Source: JANOSH01 sp031415695
GTDB taxonomy: Bacteria > Actinomycetota > Acidimicrobiia > Acidimicrobiales > Ilumatobacteraceae
Reading direction: 5' to 3'
Length of the DNA stretch: 64,000 nucleotides
Assembly (NCBI GenBank): GCA_031415695.1
Contig: JANOSH010000066.1
Coordinates: 62,001 to 126,000, forward strand
In this document: positions 34,806 to 44,411 of the stretch, in pieces
Numbering within the stretch: position 1 is the stretch's first letter
Layout: each line of letters begins with the position of its first letter
Notes under the pieces: generated by a model
What the model was told of the DNA's origin: nothing
Databases searched by the model: none
What the model saw: only the letters and a program-made list of their open reading frames with translations
Translations under genes and position numbers: made by a program

Positions 34806-35095
34806 CTATCATCCGAGTTGGATCCCTCAGGGTCGTGCCGATCTTCGACGGCACGGCGGCGCTCCGGCCCGACATCTTTACGTTGGGAAACGAACCCATG
34901 GATTGGGCGAACCACGCTGATCTGCTCGACGAATCCGGACAGCTTGTGGTGCCAGTCTTAGCGCAACGGGTGAGCTGCGTCGACATCGCTACAGGCCGAG
35001 TAGTTCGCGGAGGCGTTCGGGGCGCTGAGACAGGGCATTGGCCAACGAAGCCACGCCTGGAGGCACGATGGTGTCGAACGAGTCGATCAGCCTGA
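34802..35095 (+). pseudogene. N-terminal remnant of an MBL-fold hydrolase
   Basis: It begins GTGA overlapping the LysR stop. The first about 53 residues (VGSLRVVPIFDGTAALRPDIFTLG, then ANHADLLDESGQLVVPV) are those of lactonase-like MBL hydrolases, but the frame then leaves the family without reaching the HxHxDH motif and runs into the convergent SEC-C gene. A truncated gene rather than a small protein. Confidence 0.55.
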
Positions 35096-37817
35096 TCAGG
35101 CGGTCGCGCATTATCGGATGGTCGGCTGCGTCGCGTGGCGTCATGCCGTCGAGGGCTGGCACACTCTCGTCGCACCAGCGCTGCTCCATCATGTCGCGGA
35201 TCTCGTTGAGTTGATCGGCCGTGAAGTCCTGTTGGCCGGACATTGCCCGCTGAACGCTAGCCGGTCTGGTCGACATTGCCTGCTCGGCGGAAATGGGGCG
35301 TCGACGGTTGACGAGGATCGTCGTGTCGGGAAGCGCCGAACAGATCAGGCCGAGGATCCGGTCGGCTCGTTCACGACTTCTGGTCGACACGGTGAGCCGG
35401 TCACCGCAGAGTTCGAGGTCGGCTCGGTGGATGCGCTCAACGTCGCTCAGCTCGTGCATTTCGACCCAGGTATCGTCGGTGTCGGTTTCGTAGCTGGTGT
35501 CGAGCAGGTGCCGAAGCGCCGCCACGTCGGTGGTGCCGAGCACCACCGTGCACTCGACCATCTCCTCACCTTCTCGGGTCTGGATGCGCGATGCCCGGCG
35601 GGTCGACGCCACGTATGACGCCAGCTCGTACGCATTGCCATCGTCGCACAGGTAGAGCACAGTCTCGGCCGCGGTTTCGGCGATAGCAAACAGCCCGCCG
35701 ATGAACTGGTGGCCTGCGCCATCGGGAACGGCTCGGGCGCACACGAACATTCCTGGGCGAGCGTTGCGGCTAAAGGTGCGTTCGCTCACCGTGAGCTTCT
35801 CGCCGGTACGAACATCGCGCACGTCGATATGGTGGCCGGGAACGCATCCGGTGATCTCGTATACAGTGCGTTCAACGAGCCCCCACGTCGACATAAGGAT
35901 GTACTCGTCGTCGGGGAGCAGTGGTGCGCGATCGTTGAGGAAACGTCCGAACCATCCGCACTCGTGTAGGGCGAGATCCATTACCAGAGGGTCCCCGAAT
36001 ACGGCGGCGATGGCACGTTGGTCGCCGTAGTCGGCGAGTGCCTCGGCAATGTCGTACAGGTCGACCTTGGCTTCGCCTCCGACGCGCTCCATGTACGACA
36101 CGGCCTTGCGGCACATCCAACTCAGGCGCTCAGGCAGCGGTGGAAGCGATGTCGTGCCGAGGTGGCATTGCTTGTACTTGCGTCCCGAGCCGCACCAGCA
36201 CGGGTCGTTGCGCCCGACCGGTGACGCGGTGAGGCGGGCCGCCGTTTCGATGGCTGCGAGGTCGGCGGTCATCACCGGGCTTCGCTCTGCGGCGCGCCAC
36301 AGGCTCAGCGCTCGTGCCGCATCGCCGCGGTCCGACGCGTACCAGGCCAGCCGGTCATTCACGGGTGCCGAATCCGGTGCGGCTCGATGCCCGATCAGCA
36401 AGTGCTCTTCAGCCTGAGGCAGGTTGCCTTCGCGTTCGGCGCCAAGCGCGGCGAGGAACCGGGCCGAGGCGATGTGATGGGCTTTGCGAGCACCATCGAC
36501 CAACGCGTCGACGAATGCCGGCGTGCGCCCTTCGACCTTGGCCTCGGGGCCGTCATACAACTCGGTGGAAATGGCCGAGAACACCTCGGCGTCGTGCAAC
36601 GAATCGAGAGCGTCTCGGATCGACATCGGCTCGTCATCGAGAATTTCGTCGGCACCGGGAACCTGGGCGACAATGTCGGCGAGGTCGGCGATGCGCATCG
36701 CCGCCAACGTCTGGTCGTGGTCGAGAGTTGCCATCATCCGGTGTAGTCGTTGCAACTGCGTGGCTTGTAGCCACACGGCATCGTTGTGAGCGGCCGAATC
36801 CATGCGGGTTTCGAGCTTTGCCTCCTGAGCTAACTCGGACAGCGGCTGGTGCGGCTGGGCAAACGTCGACCGGTCGTCGAGTTGCAGCCCAAGTACCAGG
36901 TCTTCGGCGCGCACCGGCAGGCCGGGTTGGTCGTGTTCGGTGTCGTAGACCGCTCGAAGCCGGGCAACGAGCGTGAGGTCGAGCGCTGGCTCGGTGTCCA
37001 GGATGTCGATAGTGAGCTGGTCACCATCGGATACTCGGCACGACAGCAATTCGCCGGGTGAGTGGTTGTCGAACCATCCCTCAGGCATCTTCCAGGCAAG
37101 ATGGCCGGGTTCTCCCGACCATTGCCGCACCGTGCCACCGCTGGCTAACGCAAATTGTTCGATACGGGTGAACCCGGCAAGATCGAAAGCAGCAACGATC
37201 GTGTTGAGAGCGATCTCGCTGGAGTTCAGCCGATGGGTGAGCACGATGCCTTCGGTCAGATCGCCAACGTGCACGGTTCGGTCGCCCGAGAGCCACGCGA
37301 GCGGCCCGTCGTCTTCGACGAGGTCCTCGATGATGCGGTTGAGGAGTTCGTCGACGGGCGGTGCGTCGTCGGCACCGAAACGAGCGAGGACCGCCGCGTC
37401 GAGATCGTCTGCAGAGATGCCCTGGCTACTGCGTGCAAGCTCGATGTAGGCGTCGCGCAGGTCGGCAGCGGGCGGCAGCGGCAGGCGGTTCATGGCGTCG
37501 GCGAGTGTGGCTTTGTCGAGCGGGTGTTCGGCGCTGACATCCCGGGCAACGGTGCCAAAGGCCATGACGAGCTGGCCAAAAATCTTGTGACGGTCGTACC
37601 CCGCGGCGAGCATACGTTGTGCCGCTAACCAGGTCTCGGCCGGATCATCGGCGGCAATCTGGTTGGCCACAATCTCATAGCCGACCAACCGGTGGAGCTC
37701 GACTTCTTCGTCGAAGCTGTCTTGCAGCAGCCTCGAACGCACGTCGAGGTCGTTCAGATTGTGTTCATCTGGCTCGACGAACGCTCCGTAGAGAAACTTG
37801 GCTCGATCTTGGTCCAC
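34989..37817 (-). CDS. Large SEC-C zinc-motif protein (942 aa)
   Basis: 942 residues. The SEC-C motif (GRNDPCWCGSGRKYKQCH) sits internally at about 533-550 rather than at the C-terminus, where SecA carries it. Residues before it are helical, with TPR-like spacing (AEEHLLIGHRAAPDSAPVNDRLAWYASDRGDAARALSLWRAAE near 470-515). Residues after it include a probable beta-barrel/DUF region (LTVSERTFSRNARPGMFVCARAVP). The C-terminal 60 residues contain LDGMTPRDAADHPIMRDRLIRLIDSFD, a motif seen in MbcA/ParS-like and SEC-C proteins. SEC-C motifs bind zinc and can contact SecB or ribosomal proteins. The function is unknown. Confidence 0.8.
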   Translation of the reverse strand: MDQDRAKFLYGAFVEPDEHNLNDLDVRSRLLQDSFDEEVELHRLVGYEIVANQIAADDPAETWLAAQRMLAAGYDRHKIFGQLVMAFGTVARDVSAEHPLDKATLADAMNRLPLPPAADLRDAYIELARSSQGISADDLDAAVLARFGADDAPPVDELLNRIIEDLVEDDGPLAWLSGDRTVHVGDLTEGIVLTHRLNSSEIALNTIVAAFDLAGFTRIEQFALASGGTVRQWSGEPGHLAWKMPEGWFDNHSPGELLSCRVSDGDQLTIDILDTEPALDLTLVARLRAVYDTEHDQPGLPVRAEDLVLGLQLDDRSTFAQPHQPLSELAQEAKLETRMDSAAHNDAVWLQATQLQRLHRMMATLDHDQTLAAMRIADLADIVAQVPGADEILDDEPMSIRDALDSLHDAEVFSAISTELYDGPEAKVEGRTPAFVDALVDGARKAHHIASARFLAALGAEREGNLPQAEEHLLIGHRAAPDSAPVNDRLAWYASDRGDAARALSLWRAAERSPVMTADLAAIETAARLTASPVGRNDPCWCGSGRKYKQCHLGTTSLPPLPERLSWMCRKAVSYMERVGGEAKVDLYDIAEALADYGDQRAIAAVFGDPLVMDLALHECGWFGRFLNDRAPLLPDDEYILMSTWGLVERTVYEITGCVPGHHIDVRDVRTGEKLTVSERTFSRNARPGMFVCARAVPDGAGHQFIGGLFAIAETAAETVLYLCDDGNAYELASYVASTRRASRIQTREGEEMVECTVVLGTTDVAALRHLLDTSYETDTDDTWVEMHELSDVERIHRADLELCGDRLTVSTRSRERADRILGLICSALPDTTILVNRRRPISAEQAMSTRPASVQRAMSGQQDFTADQLNEIRDMMEQRWCDESVPALDGMTPRDAADHPIMRDRLIRLIDSFDTIVPPGVASLANALSQRPERLRELLGL

Positions 37818-37885
37818 GGATACGACCGTAGTGCTCGTGGAGGTGACGCCGCTGACGACCAGTGAAGGAGCATGCCGACTCGGGT

Positions 37886-39496
37886 TCAGCTCAGATCAAA
37901 GCCCGCGTATCCGTTCGCCGCTGATTCGTTGCAGCGGTCGCGGTAGGCGGGTACTCCGCCGGCATACAGCAACACGCGGCGTTGTTGTTTGCCTGCCACG
38001 TTGCTGTTAACTCCGGTAAACCACGAGTTGACCTTGCTGAGCAACATGCGGTCGGCCATGTCGTGTACGTGGTTTGTCCACTCCTGCGATGCCGCCTCGG
38101 TCGCCTCGACACGCGTTACGCCCGTGTCGAGCATGTGGCGAATGAGGCCCGTAACGAAGTCGACGTTCTGTTCGATGCAACGCGGGATGTTGCAGAACGA
38201 GGCTGCGTTGTGGGGGCCGACCAACATGAACATGTTGGGGAACCCAACCGTCTGCAAGCCCAAAAACGTCGACGGCCCGTTACTCCACGCCTGCTTGAGC
38301 GACGCGTCGTCGACGCCGCGGAAATCGATTCGCTCGAACCCGCCGGTGATTGCATCGAAACCAGTGGCGAACACAATCAGATCGACGTCGAAGCACGCGT
38401 CGGTCGTGTGAATGCCTGTCGGCGAAATGTACTCAATCGGCGTGGAACGTAGATCGACAAGGTCGACGTTGTCCTGGTTGTACACCTCGAAGTACTTCGT
38501 TTCGAGCGGCACGCGACGGGTGCCGAAACCGTGATCGCGAGGAATAAGTTTCTCGGCGGTCTCGGCGTTGTGTACCCGTGACCGAATCTTTCCGGCAACA
38601 AAATCGCTGATGGTTCGGTTAGCCTCTTCGTCGACGAGGACGTCGCCATAGTTTGCAAGCCAAATACCAAAGCCCGGTTCGGAGTACAGCTTCTCGTAGA
38701 ACGCTTCGCGTTCGTCGGGGTCGGTATCGAGAGCGTTTCGCCGGTAGCGCCCGTGGATGAACTGGCCGAACGTTTCGCTGCACTGGCGAAAAATGTCGTC
38801 GATGTTGGCCTTGATGTGGGCTTGGGTTTCGGTGTCGATTGGGCTGTTGTGTAGCGGCGCGCACCAGTTAGGTGTTCGTTGAAACACCGTGAGATGTCCT
38901 GCGGTTTTGGCGACCTCTTGGATCAGCTGTACCCCGGTCGCCCCGGTACCAACTACTGCGACGCGTTTGCCGGTGAAATCGACCGGCTCGTGGGGCCAAC
39001 GTCCAGGATGCAGGACCGGACCAGCGAAGGTTTCGACGCCCGGGATGGAGGGAATTGTCGGCACCGAAAGAAACCCGAGCGCAGTGATCAACAGCCACGA
39101 GCGTGCGGTGGTGCCGTCGTCGAGTCGGACCTCCCACTCATTGGCGACGGCGTCGTAGGAGGCAGCGATAACGCGGGTATTGAACGTGATGTCACGACGC
39201 AGATCGAGCTTGTCGGCCACATAGTTGACGTAACGGTGGGTTTCGGGTTGCGCCGCAAAATGTTCGGTCCATTCCCACTCCCGCAGAATTTCTGGCGAGA
39301 ACGAATAGCCATAGCTGTAGCTCTCCGAATCGAACCGGCAACCAGGGTAACGATTCCAATACCACGTGCCGCCGACATCGGAACCGGCCTCAAACACACG
39401 AGTGGCAAGCCCAAGTTGGCGCAGCTGATGCAACTGGTACATGCCGGTCATGCCTGCGCCAATGACGATGGCGTCGAATCGACCGTCAACCATCAT
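37886..39496 (-). CDS. Flavin-containing Baeyer-Villiger-type monooxygenase
   Basis: 536 residues. FAD motif GAGMTG near 13-18, then WYWNRYPGCRFDSESYSYGYSF. The Baeyer-Villiger fingerprint FxGxxxHxxxWP is present as FAGPVLHPGRWP near 155-166, and the NADPH motif GTGATG follows at about 178. This is the cyclohexanone-monooxygenase branch, which inserts oxygen next to a ketone to make an ester or lactone. It overlaps the acyl-CoA ligase stop by 4 nt (ATGATG start), so the two form an operon and may open and activate a cyclic or steroid ketone. Confidence 0.88.
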   Translation of the reverse strand: MMVDGRFDAIVIGAGMTGMYQLHQLRQLGLATRVFEAGSDVGGTWYWNRYPGCRFDSESYSYGYSFSPEILREWEWTEHFAAQPETHRYVNYVADKLDLRRDITFNTRVIAASYDAVANEWEVRLDDGTTARSWLLITALGFLSVPTIPSIPGVETFAGPVLHPGRWPHEPVDFTGKRVAVVGTGATGVQLIQEVAKTAGHLTVFQRTPNWCAPLHNSPIDTETQAHIKANIDDIFRQCSETFGQFIHGRYRRNALDTDPDEREAFYEKLYSEPGFGIWLANYGDVLVDEEANRTISDFVAGKIRSRVHNAETAEKLIPRDHGFGTRRVPLETKYFEVYNQDNVDLVDLRSTPIEYISPTGIHTTDACFDVDLIVFATGFDAITGGFERIDFRGVDDASLKQAWSNGPSTFLGLQTVGFPNMFMLVGPHNAASFCNIPRCIEQNVDFVTGLIRHMLDTGVTRVEATEAASQEWTNHVHDMADRMLLSKVNSWFTGVNSNVAGKQQRRVLLYAGGVPAYRDRCNESAANGYAGFDLS

Positions 39497-41016
39497 CGGA
39501 GTTCACGCTTCAGGATTTTCCCGGTGGCATTGTGAGGAAGCTCGGTAACGAACTCGAGGTGTTTGGGCACCTTGTACTTGGCCAGGTTTGCTACGCAGTG
39601 GCTTGCAATGTCGGCGGCAGTCACAACAGCCTCAGGTTTCAGCACGACGACGGCCTTGCCAACTTCGCCCCATCGCTCGTCGGGTACCCCAATCACGGCA
39701 ACCTCGGCAATACCGGTGATCTGATACAGCACGTTTTCAACCTCGGCGGGGTACACATTCTCGCCTCCCGAGATGTACATGTCTTTCCAACGGTCCAGAA
39801 TGTACAGAGCGCCGTCGTCATCTTCACGAATGGCGTCGCCTGTGTGGAACCAGCCGTCGGTGTAGTTGGCGCTATTGGCGTCGGGTCGATTCCAATAGCC
39901 GGGCGTGATGTTGGGTGCGCGTACCCACAATTCACCGATGGCTCCATGGGCAACGTCGACCCCGTTCTCGTCGACGATGCGGTGCTCGAGGTGTAGTAGC
40001 GGTGTACCAATCGAACCGATCTTGTTAATGGCCTCGGCCTTCGACTGAGCCGAAATGGTCGCAGCGCTCTCGGTCATGCCGTAGCCCTGTTGCAGGATCA
40101 CACCCTTGGCCGCCCAGGTGTCGAGCAACGCAATAGGCGTTGGCGCGCCACCGATGCCGGCGGTGACAAGGGACGGGAAGCGGGCAACGTCGAAACGTGG
40201 ATGCTGGCTCATAAACAGGTAATTCGACGGCACGGCAAGGAAGTGGGTGACGCCGACAACAGGGTCGGCGAGCACGTCGAGGGTGCCGGCAGGATCGAAT
40301 GCCGGCATGATGACGTTGGTGCCTCCGTAATGGAACGCCGGGTTCGCAAACGCGTTGATACCGCCAATGTGAAACAACGGCAAGATGGTGAGGTTGACCA
40401 TGCCCTGTCGGAACGCGAATGGGCCCGTGGCACTGAGCAAATTCCAGGTCATGCCACCATGAGTGATCATTGCTCCCTTGGGATGACCTGTGGTTCCCGA
40501 CGTGTACATGATGCACGCCAGCGTGTCGTGCGTGTTGCGGGCGCGCTTGTATGAAACATCCGACACGCTCGCTAGTACCTGTTCGTAATCGGCGGCTCCG
40601 TCACACGCACCATCCCAAGCGATTCTGGTCGTCACTCCGGCGTACGCGCAGAACTTCTTCGCTACCTCGGTGCGTTCGGCCTCGTGAATCACGAGCTTGG
40701 GGGCACAATCACTCACGATGAACTCGAGTTCTGGAAGTGCTAACCGCCAATTGAGCGGAATGTACGATGCGCCAAGTTTCCAACACGCGAACTGCACCTC
40801 GAACATATTCGAGTTGTTCTGGCTGTACATCGCCACCCGGTCGTCGGGTCCGATCCCGAAGTCGTTTGCCAGCGCAGTAGCGAGCCGTTCGGCTCGACTA
40901 TTGAACTGAGCGTACGTGAACCGTCGGCCGGTGCCGAGGTCGACAACCGCCAGGTGGTCGGGCCGACTTCGGGCGTGATAGGCAAGCCAGTCAGGACTTC
41001 GTACGTCTCGTGCCAT
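39493..41016 (-). CDS. Fatty-acid/acyl-CoA ligase (AMP-forming)
   Basis: 507 residues. The AMP-binding P-loop YTSGTTGHPKGA is near 168-179, GYGMTESAA near 315, the YTDGWFHTGD motif near 387 and ENVYPAEVENVL near 420; the C-terminal catalytic Lys motif PHNATGKILKRELR closes the protein. The family activates carboxylic acids through an acyl-adenylate to the CoA thioester. Chain specificity cannot be read. It is divergent from a small gene and co-transcribed with the monooxygenase. Confidence 0.9.
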   Translation of the reverse strand: MARDVRSPDWLAYHARSRPDHLAVVDLGTGRRFTYAQFNSRAERLATALANDFGIGPDDRVAMYSQNNSNMFEVQFACWKLGASYIPLNWRLALPELEFIVSDCAPKLVIHEAERTEVAKKFCAYAGVTTRIAWDGACDGAADYEQVLASVSDVSYKRARNTHDTLACIMYTSGTTGHPKGAMITHGGMTWNLLSATGPFAFRQGMVNLTILPLFHIGGINAFANPAFHYGGTNVIMPAFDPAGTLDVLADPVVGVTHFLAVPSNYLFMSQHPRFDVARFPSLVTAGIGGAPTPIALLDTWAAKGVILQQGYGMTESAATISAQSKAEAINKIGSIGTPLLHLEHRIVDENGVDVAHGAIGELWVRAPNITPGYWNRPDANSANYTDGWFHTGDAIREDDDGALYILDRWKDMYISGGENVYPAEVENVLYQITGIAEVAVIGVPDERWGEVGKAVVVLKPEAVVTAADIASHCVANLAKYKVPKHLEFVTELPHNATGKILKRELR

Positions 41017-41085
41017 CGCGATCGTTCCCCTCGGTCAAAGCAATGGTAGAACGCACTGACGCTGCGATGGTAAAGGGAGAGCCGA

Positions 41086-41496
41086 TTGACCCCAGACGAA
41101 CTCCTCGAACAGATTGCTGGCACGCTTCGTCATCAGATTGGCCCCGAGGTTGCCGAGCCGTTCGCCAAGACCCAAGCGTTCATGGCGTCGGTTGTACTCG
41201 AAAAGCTGTCTCGGCAATTACGTCTCGCCGACGCTCACGCGCTCGCCGATGGCGTCGACAACACAACCTTGGTTCATGACGTGCGAGTGTTGTTGGGTTC
41301 CGATGCGTCGGTGCCAATGCGTGGCGCGCTCGATGCGGTTGAGCATCACGACGCAGGGCGTGCGCTTGGCCGTTTGGTCGAATCGTTGTACGCCGAGCGT
41401 GACACCTTGGGCGTCGAGCGGTTCGACGCGCTGTTGGGTCGAGTCCGTCAGACCTTACGACGTCGCCTCGATCGTCAGATGGAATACGCGTCGTGA
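41086..41496 (+). CDS. Small helical protein, DUF6285-like
   Basis: 136 residues from TTG 41086, with GGGAGAG 4 bases upstream. The sequence is helical and Leu/Ala/Arg-rich (TPDELLEQIAGTLRHQIGPEVAEPFAKTQAFMASVVLEKLSRQL). It overlaps the phosphotransferase gene by 4 nt; such small proteins commonly precede phosphotransferase-family genes in CoA-catabolic loci. DUF6285 membership is from memory, without search. Confidence 0.5.
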   Translation: MTPDELLEQIAGTLRHQIGPEVAEPFAKTQAFMASVVLEKLSRQLRLADAHALADGVDNTTLVHDVRVLLGSDASVPMRGALDAVEHHDAGRALGRLVESLYAERDTLGVERFDALLGRVRQTLRRRLDRQMEYAS

Positions 41497-42530
41497 CCTC
41501 GCCGGGTGAACAAACCATGGACGCCCGAATCCGCTCGTATTTGGCGAAACAGTTCGGCGCCGACGATTTGCGCCTCAGCGCAGTCGAGCGCATAGCGGTC
41601 GGGTGGTCGCACGAAACCTGGCTGTTCGACGCCACGTGGACCACCGAGGGGGCAGCCCATACGCAGGGCTTGTGTCTTCGACGTGACCCCGGCAACGCGC
41701 TTCTTCGGGAGATGTCAGATCTGCGATTGCAGTTCAGGGTATTGAGCTGCCTCGACGCAACCGTGATTCCAACGCCGCGGCCGTACTTTTTCGAGGATGA
41801 TGCCGACATCTTGGGATCACCGTTTCTGGTCATGGAGAAGGTTCCGGGCACATGTCCCAGCCCATGGGGGCGCGATGGCCGAGCGTTCTACCAGGCCGCG
41901 GCCGACCGTGGCGTTTTGCCCGACAGTTTCACCGATACGCTGGTGCAACTACACACCCTTGACTGGCGTGCGGCGGGGCTCGAGTTTCTGGGCGTGCCCG
42001 ATGCGGGCGACGACTTCGCTCGACGCGAGATCGCCAAATGGCGCGCCCTCATCGACGCCTCGGCACACGATGTCGATCCAGTGCTTGTCGACCTGTTGTG
42101 TTGGCTCGACGCCAACGCTCCTGCCACCGAACGCCTCGCTCTGGTCCACGGTGCGTATCGCACCGGCAACCTGCTTATCGACAACGACCGCGTTTCGGCG
42201 GTGCTCGACTGGGAGACCCAGGTCATCGGCGACCCAATGTACGACGTGGCCTATGTGCTTTCCGACCTCAATCGGGAAGGCACCGACCTTTTGTCGAATT
42301 TGGTCGAACGTGACGCGTTCGTTCGCCGATACGAGGCTGGCACCGGCATACAGATCGACCTCGACGTGTGCCGGTACTACCAACTGCTTTATGGAATGCG
42401 GTCCGCCGCGTTCTGGATGAGCGCGTCGGGGTTGTATGCAACTGGTCGCAACCGTGACCTGCGCCTCGCGCGCACCGAATGGTCCATCCCCGTTGTCCTC
42501 GATCGGGCCGCTCGTGACCTCGGCTACTGA
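41493..42530 (+). CDS. Phosphotransferase-fold protein lacking the catalytic Asp
   Basis: 345 residues of the APH/ACAD10-like kinase fold. The N-lobe starts near 15; the catalytic loop reads HGAYRTGN (about 217-224), whereas active members have HGDxxxxN. The second metal motif LDWE near 234 is kept. Loss of the Asp base would be expected to abolish phosphotransfer, so the protein may bind substrate or a partner without kinase activity. Acyl-CoA catabolic neighbours suggest a link to fatty-acyl hydroxy intermediates. Base calls at this codon (GCG) are unambiguous. Confidence 0.8.
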   Translation: MTSPGEQTMDARIRSYLAKQFGADDLRLSAVERIAVGWSHETWLFDATWTTEGAAHTQGLCLRRDPGNALLREMSDLRLQFRVLSCLDATVIPTPRPYFFEDDADILGSPFLVMEKVPGTCPSPWGRDGRAFYQAAADRGVLPDSFTDTLVQLHTLDWRAAGLEFLGVPDAGDDFARREIAKWRALIDASAHDVDPVLVDLLCWLDANAPATERLALVHGAYRTGNLLIDNDRVSAVLDWETQVIGDPMYDVAYVLSDLNREGTDLLSNLVERDAFVRRYEAGTGIQIDLDVCRYYQLLYGMRSAAFWMSASGLYATGRNRDLRLARTEWSIPVVLDRAARDLGY

Positions 42531-43464
42531 CCCCACATTTGGGCCTGCGGATGACGACTTCCACTTCGACGTCCTGACTGATCGATGGTGGGAAACCGAG
42601 ACGTCGTGGTTTTCGTTTCATCATGCCGAACGCAAACTTGGTGGTTGGCTGTACACCATGGTGCGCCCCAATATCGGCACTGTCGCCGGCGGCGTATGGA
42701 TCTGGGACGACACCGCCCATCTGCCATGGGATGTCCCGTATTCGGCCAACTACTCCGCCCTGCAACTGACGCCCGACCAGCGCCTCAGCAACATTTTGTT
42801 GCCTACCGGAGTAAGCATCCGAGCGGTCGAACCCACGCTGTCGTACGAACTCGGATACGACGACGGCGACCGATTGCAGATCTCGTTGCGCTTCGATGGG
42901 GTCATGCCCCCTGAACCGCTCGCGGCTGTTGGTTCCACGTTCGGGTCCGCCCATCACTTCGATCAATTCGGGCGGGTCTCGGGCCATGTGGTTCTGCACG
43001 GTGAGCGTATTGATATCGAGTGCATTGCCATGCGTGATCGAACCTGGGGCCCTCGACCCGAGCACCGACCCCGCCAAGCCTCGTACGTCACGGGGGCGGC
43101 CGACGCCGACAACGGGTTCCTCGCCGTCACCAACGTTCAGGCCGACCGCCACGTTGTGGCCTACGGATTTTTGCGACGCGACGGCCGCACAGTCAGTCTC
43201 GCCGGGGGAGAGCGACGGGTCGAACGCCATCCGACCGAGGGTTGGATCACGTCTATTGCCCTCGACGCCATCGATACCGACGGTCGCACATTTCGGGCGG
43301 TCGGAGTCCCGGCCAGTCGAATCATCATCAACCGTCACACCTTCATCGATATCAATAGTCTCGTGTGCTGGGACATCGACGGTGCTGTGGCGTGGGGTGA
43401 AGACCAAGACATGTGGCCGGTCCACGCGTTCTCGGCATTCCAACGAACGAGGCGTCCGCGATGA
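42514..43464 (+). CDS. Uncharacterised beta-rich protein, possibly CrtC/AttH-like
   Basis: 316 residues from GTG 42514, which overlaps the phosphotransferase stop by 17 nt. Strand-rich, with many Trp and His residues in the first 60 residues and repeated aromatic strands such as WWETETSWFSFHHAERKLGGWLYTMV, in the manner of lipocalin-type AttH/CrtC (DUF7064/7065) proteins. I do not recognise the family with confidence. The downstream cyclase-family gene overlaps by 4 nt. Confidence 0.5.
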   Translation: MTSATDPTFGPADDDFHFDVLTDRWWETETSWFSFHHAERKLGGWLYTMVRPNIGTVAGGVWIWDDTAHLPWDVPYSANYSALQLTPDQRLSNILLPTGVSIRAVEPTLSYELGYDDGDRLQISLRFDGVMPPEPLAAVGSTFGSAHHFDQFGRVSGHVVLHGERIDIECIAMRDRTWGPRPEHRPRQASYVTGAADADNGFLAVTNVQADRHVVAYGFLRRDGRTVSLAGGERRVERHPTEGWITSIALDAIDTDGRTFRAVGVPASRIIINRHTFIDINSLVCWDIDGAVAWGEDQDMWPVHAFSAFQRTRRPR

Positions 43465-44411
43465 CATCGAACCTTACCGACTTACCCGATTTTGATGACC
43501 TGCCACTAATCGAGGACCTGGGTCTTCGCCATGCCTGGGATGTCTTCGGCCGCGACGATGTCCTCGGATCCATCAACCTTGTAACCCCCGAACGAGTTGC
43601 GCGCGCCGCAGCACTGGTCACGACCGGCCAGATCGTGTCTCTTGACCTTCCGCTCGATCTCCCGAACCCGGCGCTGTTCGGTCGCGAGGCGTACACCCAC
43701 ACCGTGGTGGCGCTCAACCGCAACGAAATGGACGATCGCCTCGACAGCTTCCACCCGCAAGGCTCGACGCAGTGGGACGCTCTGAACCACGTGCGGTGCC
43801 GCGAATATGGGTTCTGGGGCGGGCGAACAAACAACCCGACCGACGGGCCCAACGGTCTCGGTATTCACCACTGGGCCCGCCACGGAATCGCAGGCCGCGG
43901 CGTGCTGGTCGACGTAGCGGCCTGGCATGCCGGCGAAGGCCGCACGTTCCATCCGCTAGAACCCACAGCCGTGACCGTGGCCGACCTACAAGCCACGCTT
44001 GCGTCTCAGCAGGTTCAACTAGAACCGGGCGACATCGTGTGCGTACGAACCGGTTGGGTTGGGGCGTACACAGCCTTGCCGATGGAGGCGCGTTCCCCAT
44101 ACGCCGCTGATCCCACCTTCGCCGGGTTGCATGCAGGGGAGGAGATGGCCCGGTTCCTGTGGAACGCCCACCCGGCTGCACTCTGCTGCGATAACCCCGC
44201 GGTCGAGGTTGTGCCGGGTAACCCTGCCGTTGGTTCGCTGCATCGCAGGCTCATTCCGATGCTTGGCATGGCGCTCGGCGAGATGTTCGACTTCGAATCG
44301 TTGGCCGACGCGTGCCGAAACGATGGTCGATACACGTTCTTCTTTGTTGCCACGCCGCTCAACCTGCCCGATGGGCTCGGCTCACCGGGTAACGCTGTCG
44401 CCATCCGCTAG
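43461..44411 (+). CDS. Cyclase-family (kynurenine formamidase-like) metal hydrolase
   Basis: 316 residues from ATG 43461 (ATGA overlap). The cyclase signature appears as HPQGSTQWDALNHV near 109-122, a variant of HxGTHxDxPxH in which the first His pair is partly replaced (HPQ). The spacing of GIHHWARHGIAGRGVLVDV and GDIVCVRTGW also fits. Family members are metal-dependent hydrolases or isomerases of small amides and lactones. The kynurenine operon at 60 kb makes a formamidase role tempting, but the gene is 16 kb away and sits with CoA-catabolic genes. It shares CTAG stop bases with the convergent CoA transferase. Confidence 0.8.
   Translation: MTSNLTDLPDFDDLPLIEDLGLRHAWDVFGRDDVLGSINLVTPERVARAAALVTTGQIVSLDLPLDLPNPALFGREAYTHTVVALNRNEMDDRLDSFHPQGSTQWDALNHVRCREYGFWGGRTNNPTDGPNGLGIHHWARHGIAGRGVLVDVAAWHAGEGRTFHPLEPTAVTVADLQATLASQQVQLEPGDIVCVRTGWVGAYTALPMEARSPYAADPTFAGLHAGEEMARFLWNAHPAALCCDNPAVEVVPGNPAVGSLHRRLIPMLGMALGEMFDFESLADACRNDGRYTFFFVATPLNLPDGLGSPGNAVAIR

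Noticed and set aside
43461..44411. Kynurenine formamidase of the kynurenine operon
   Set aside because: The gene is 16 kb from that operon and belongs by overlap to a different gene group; the cyclase signature is also a variant.
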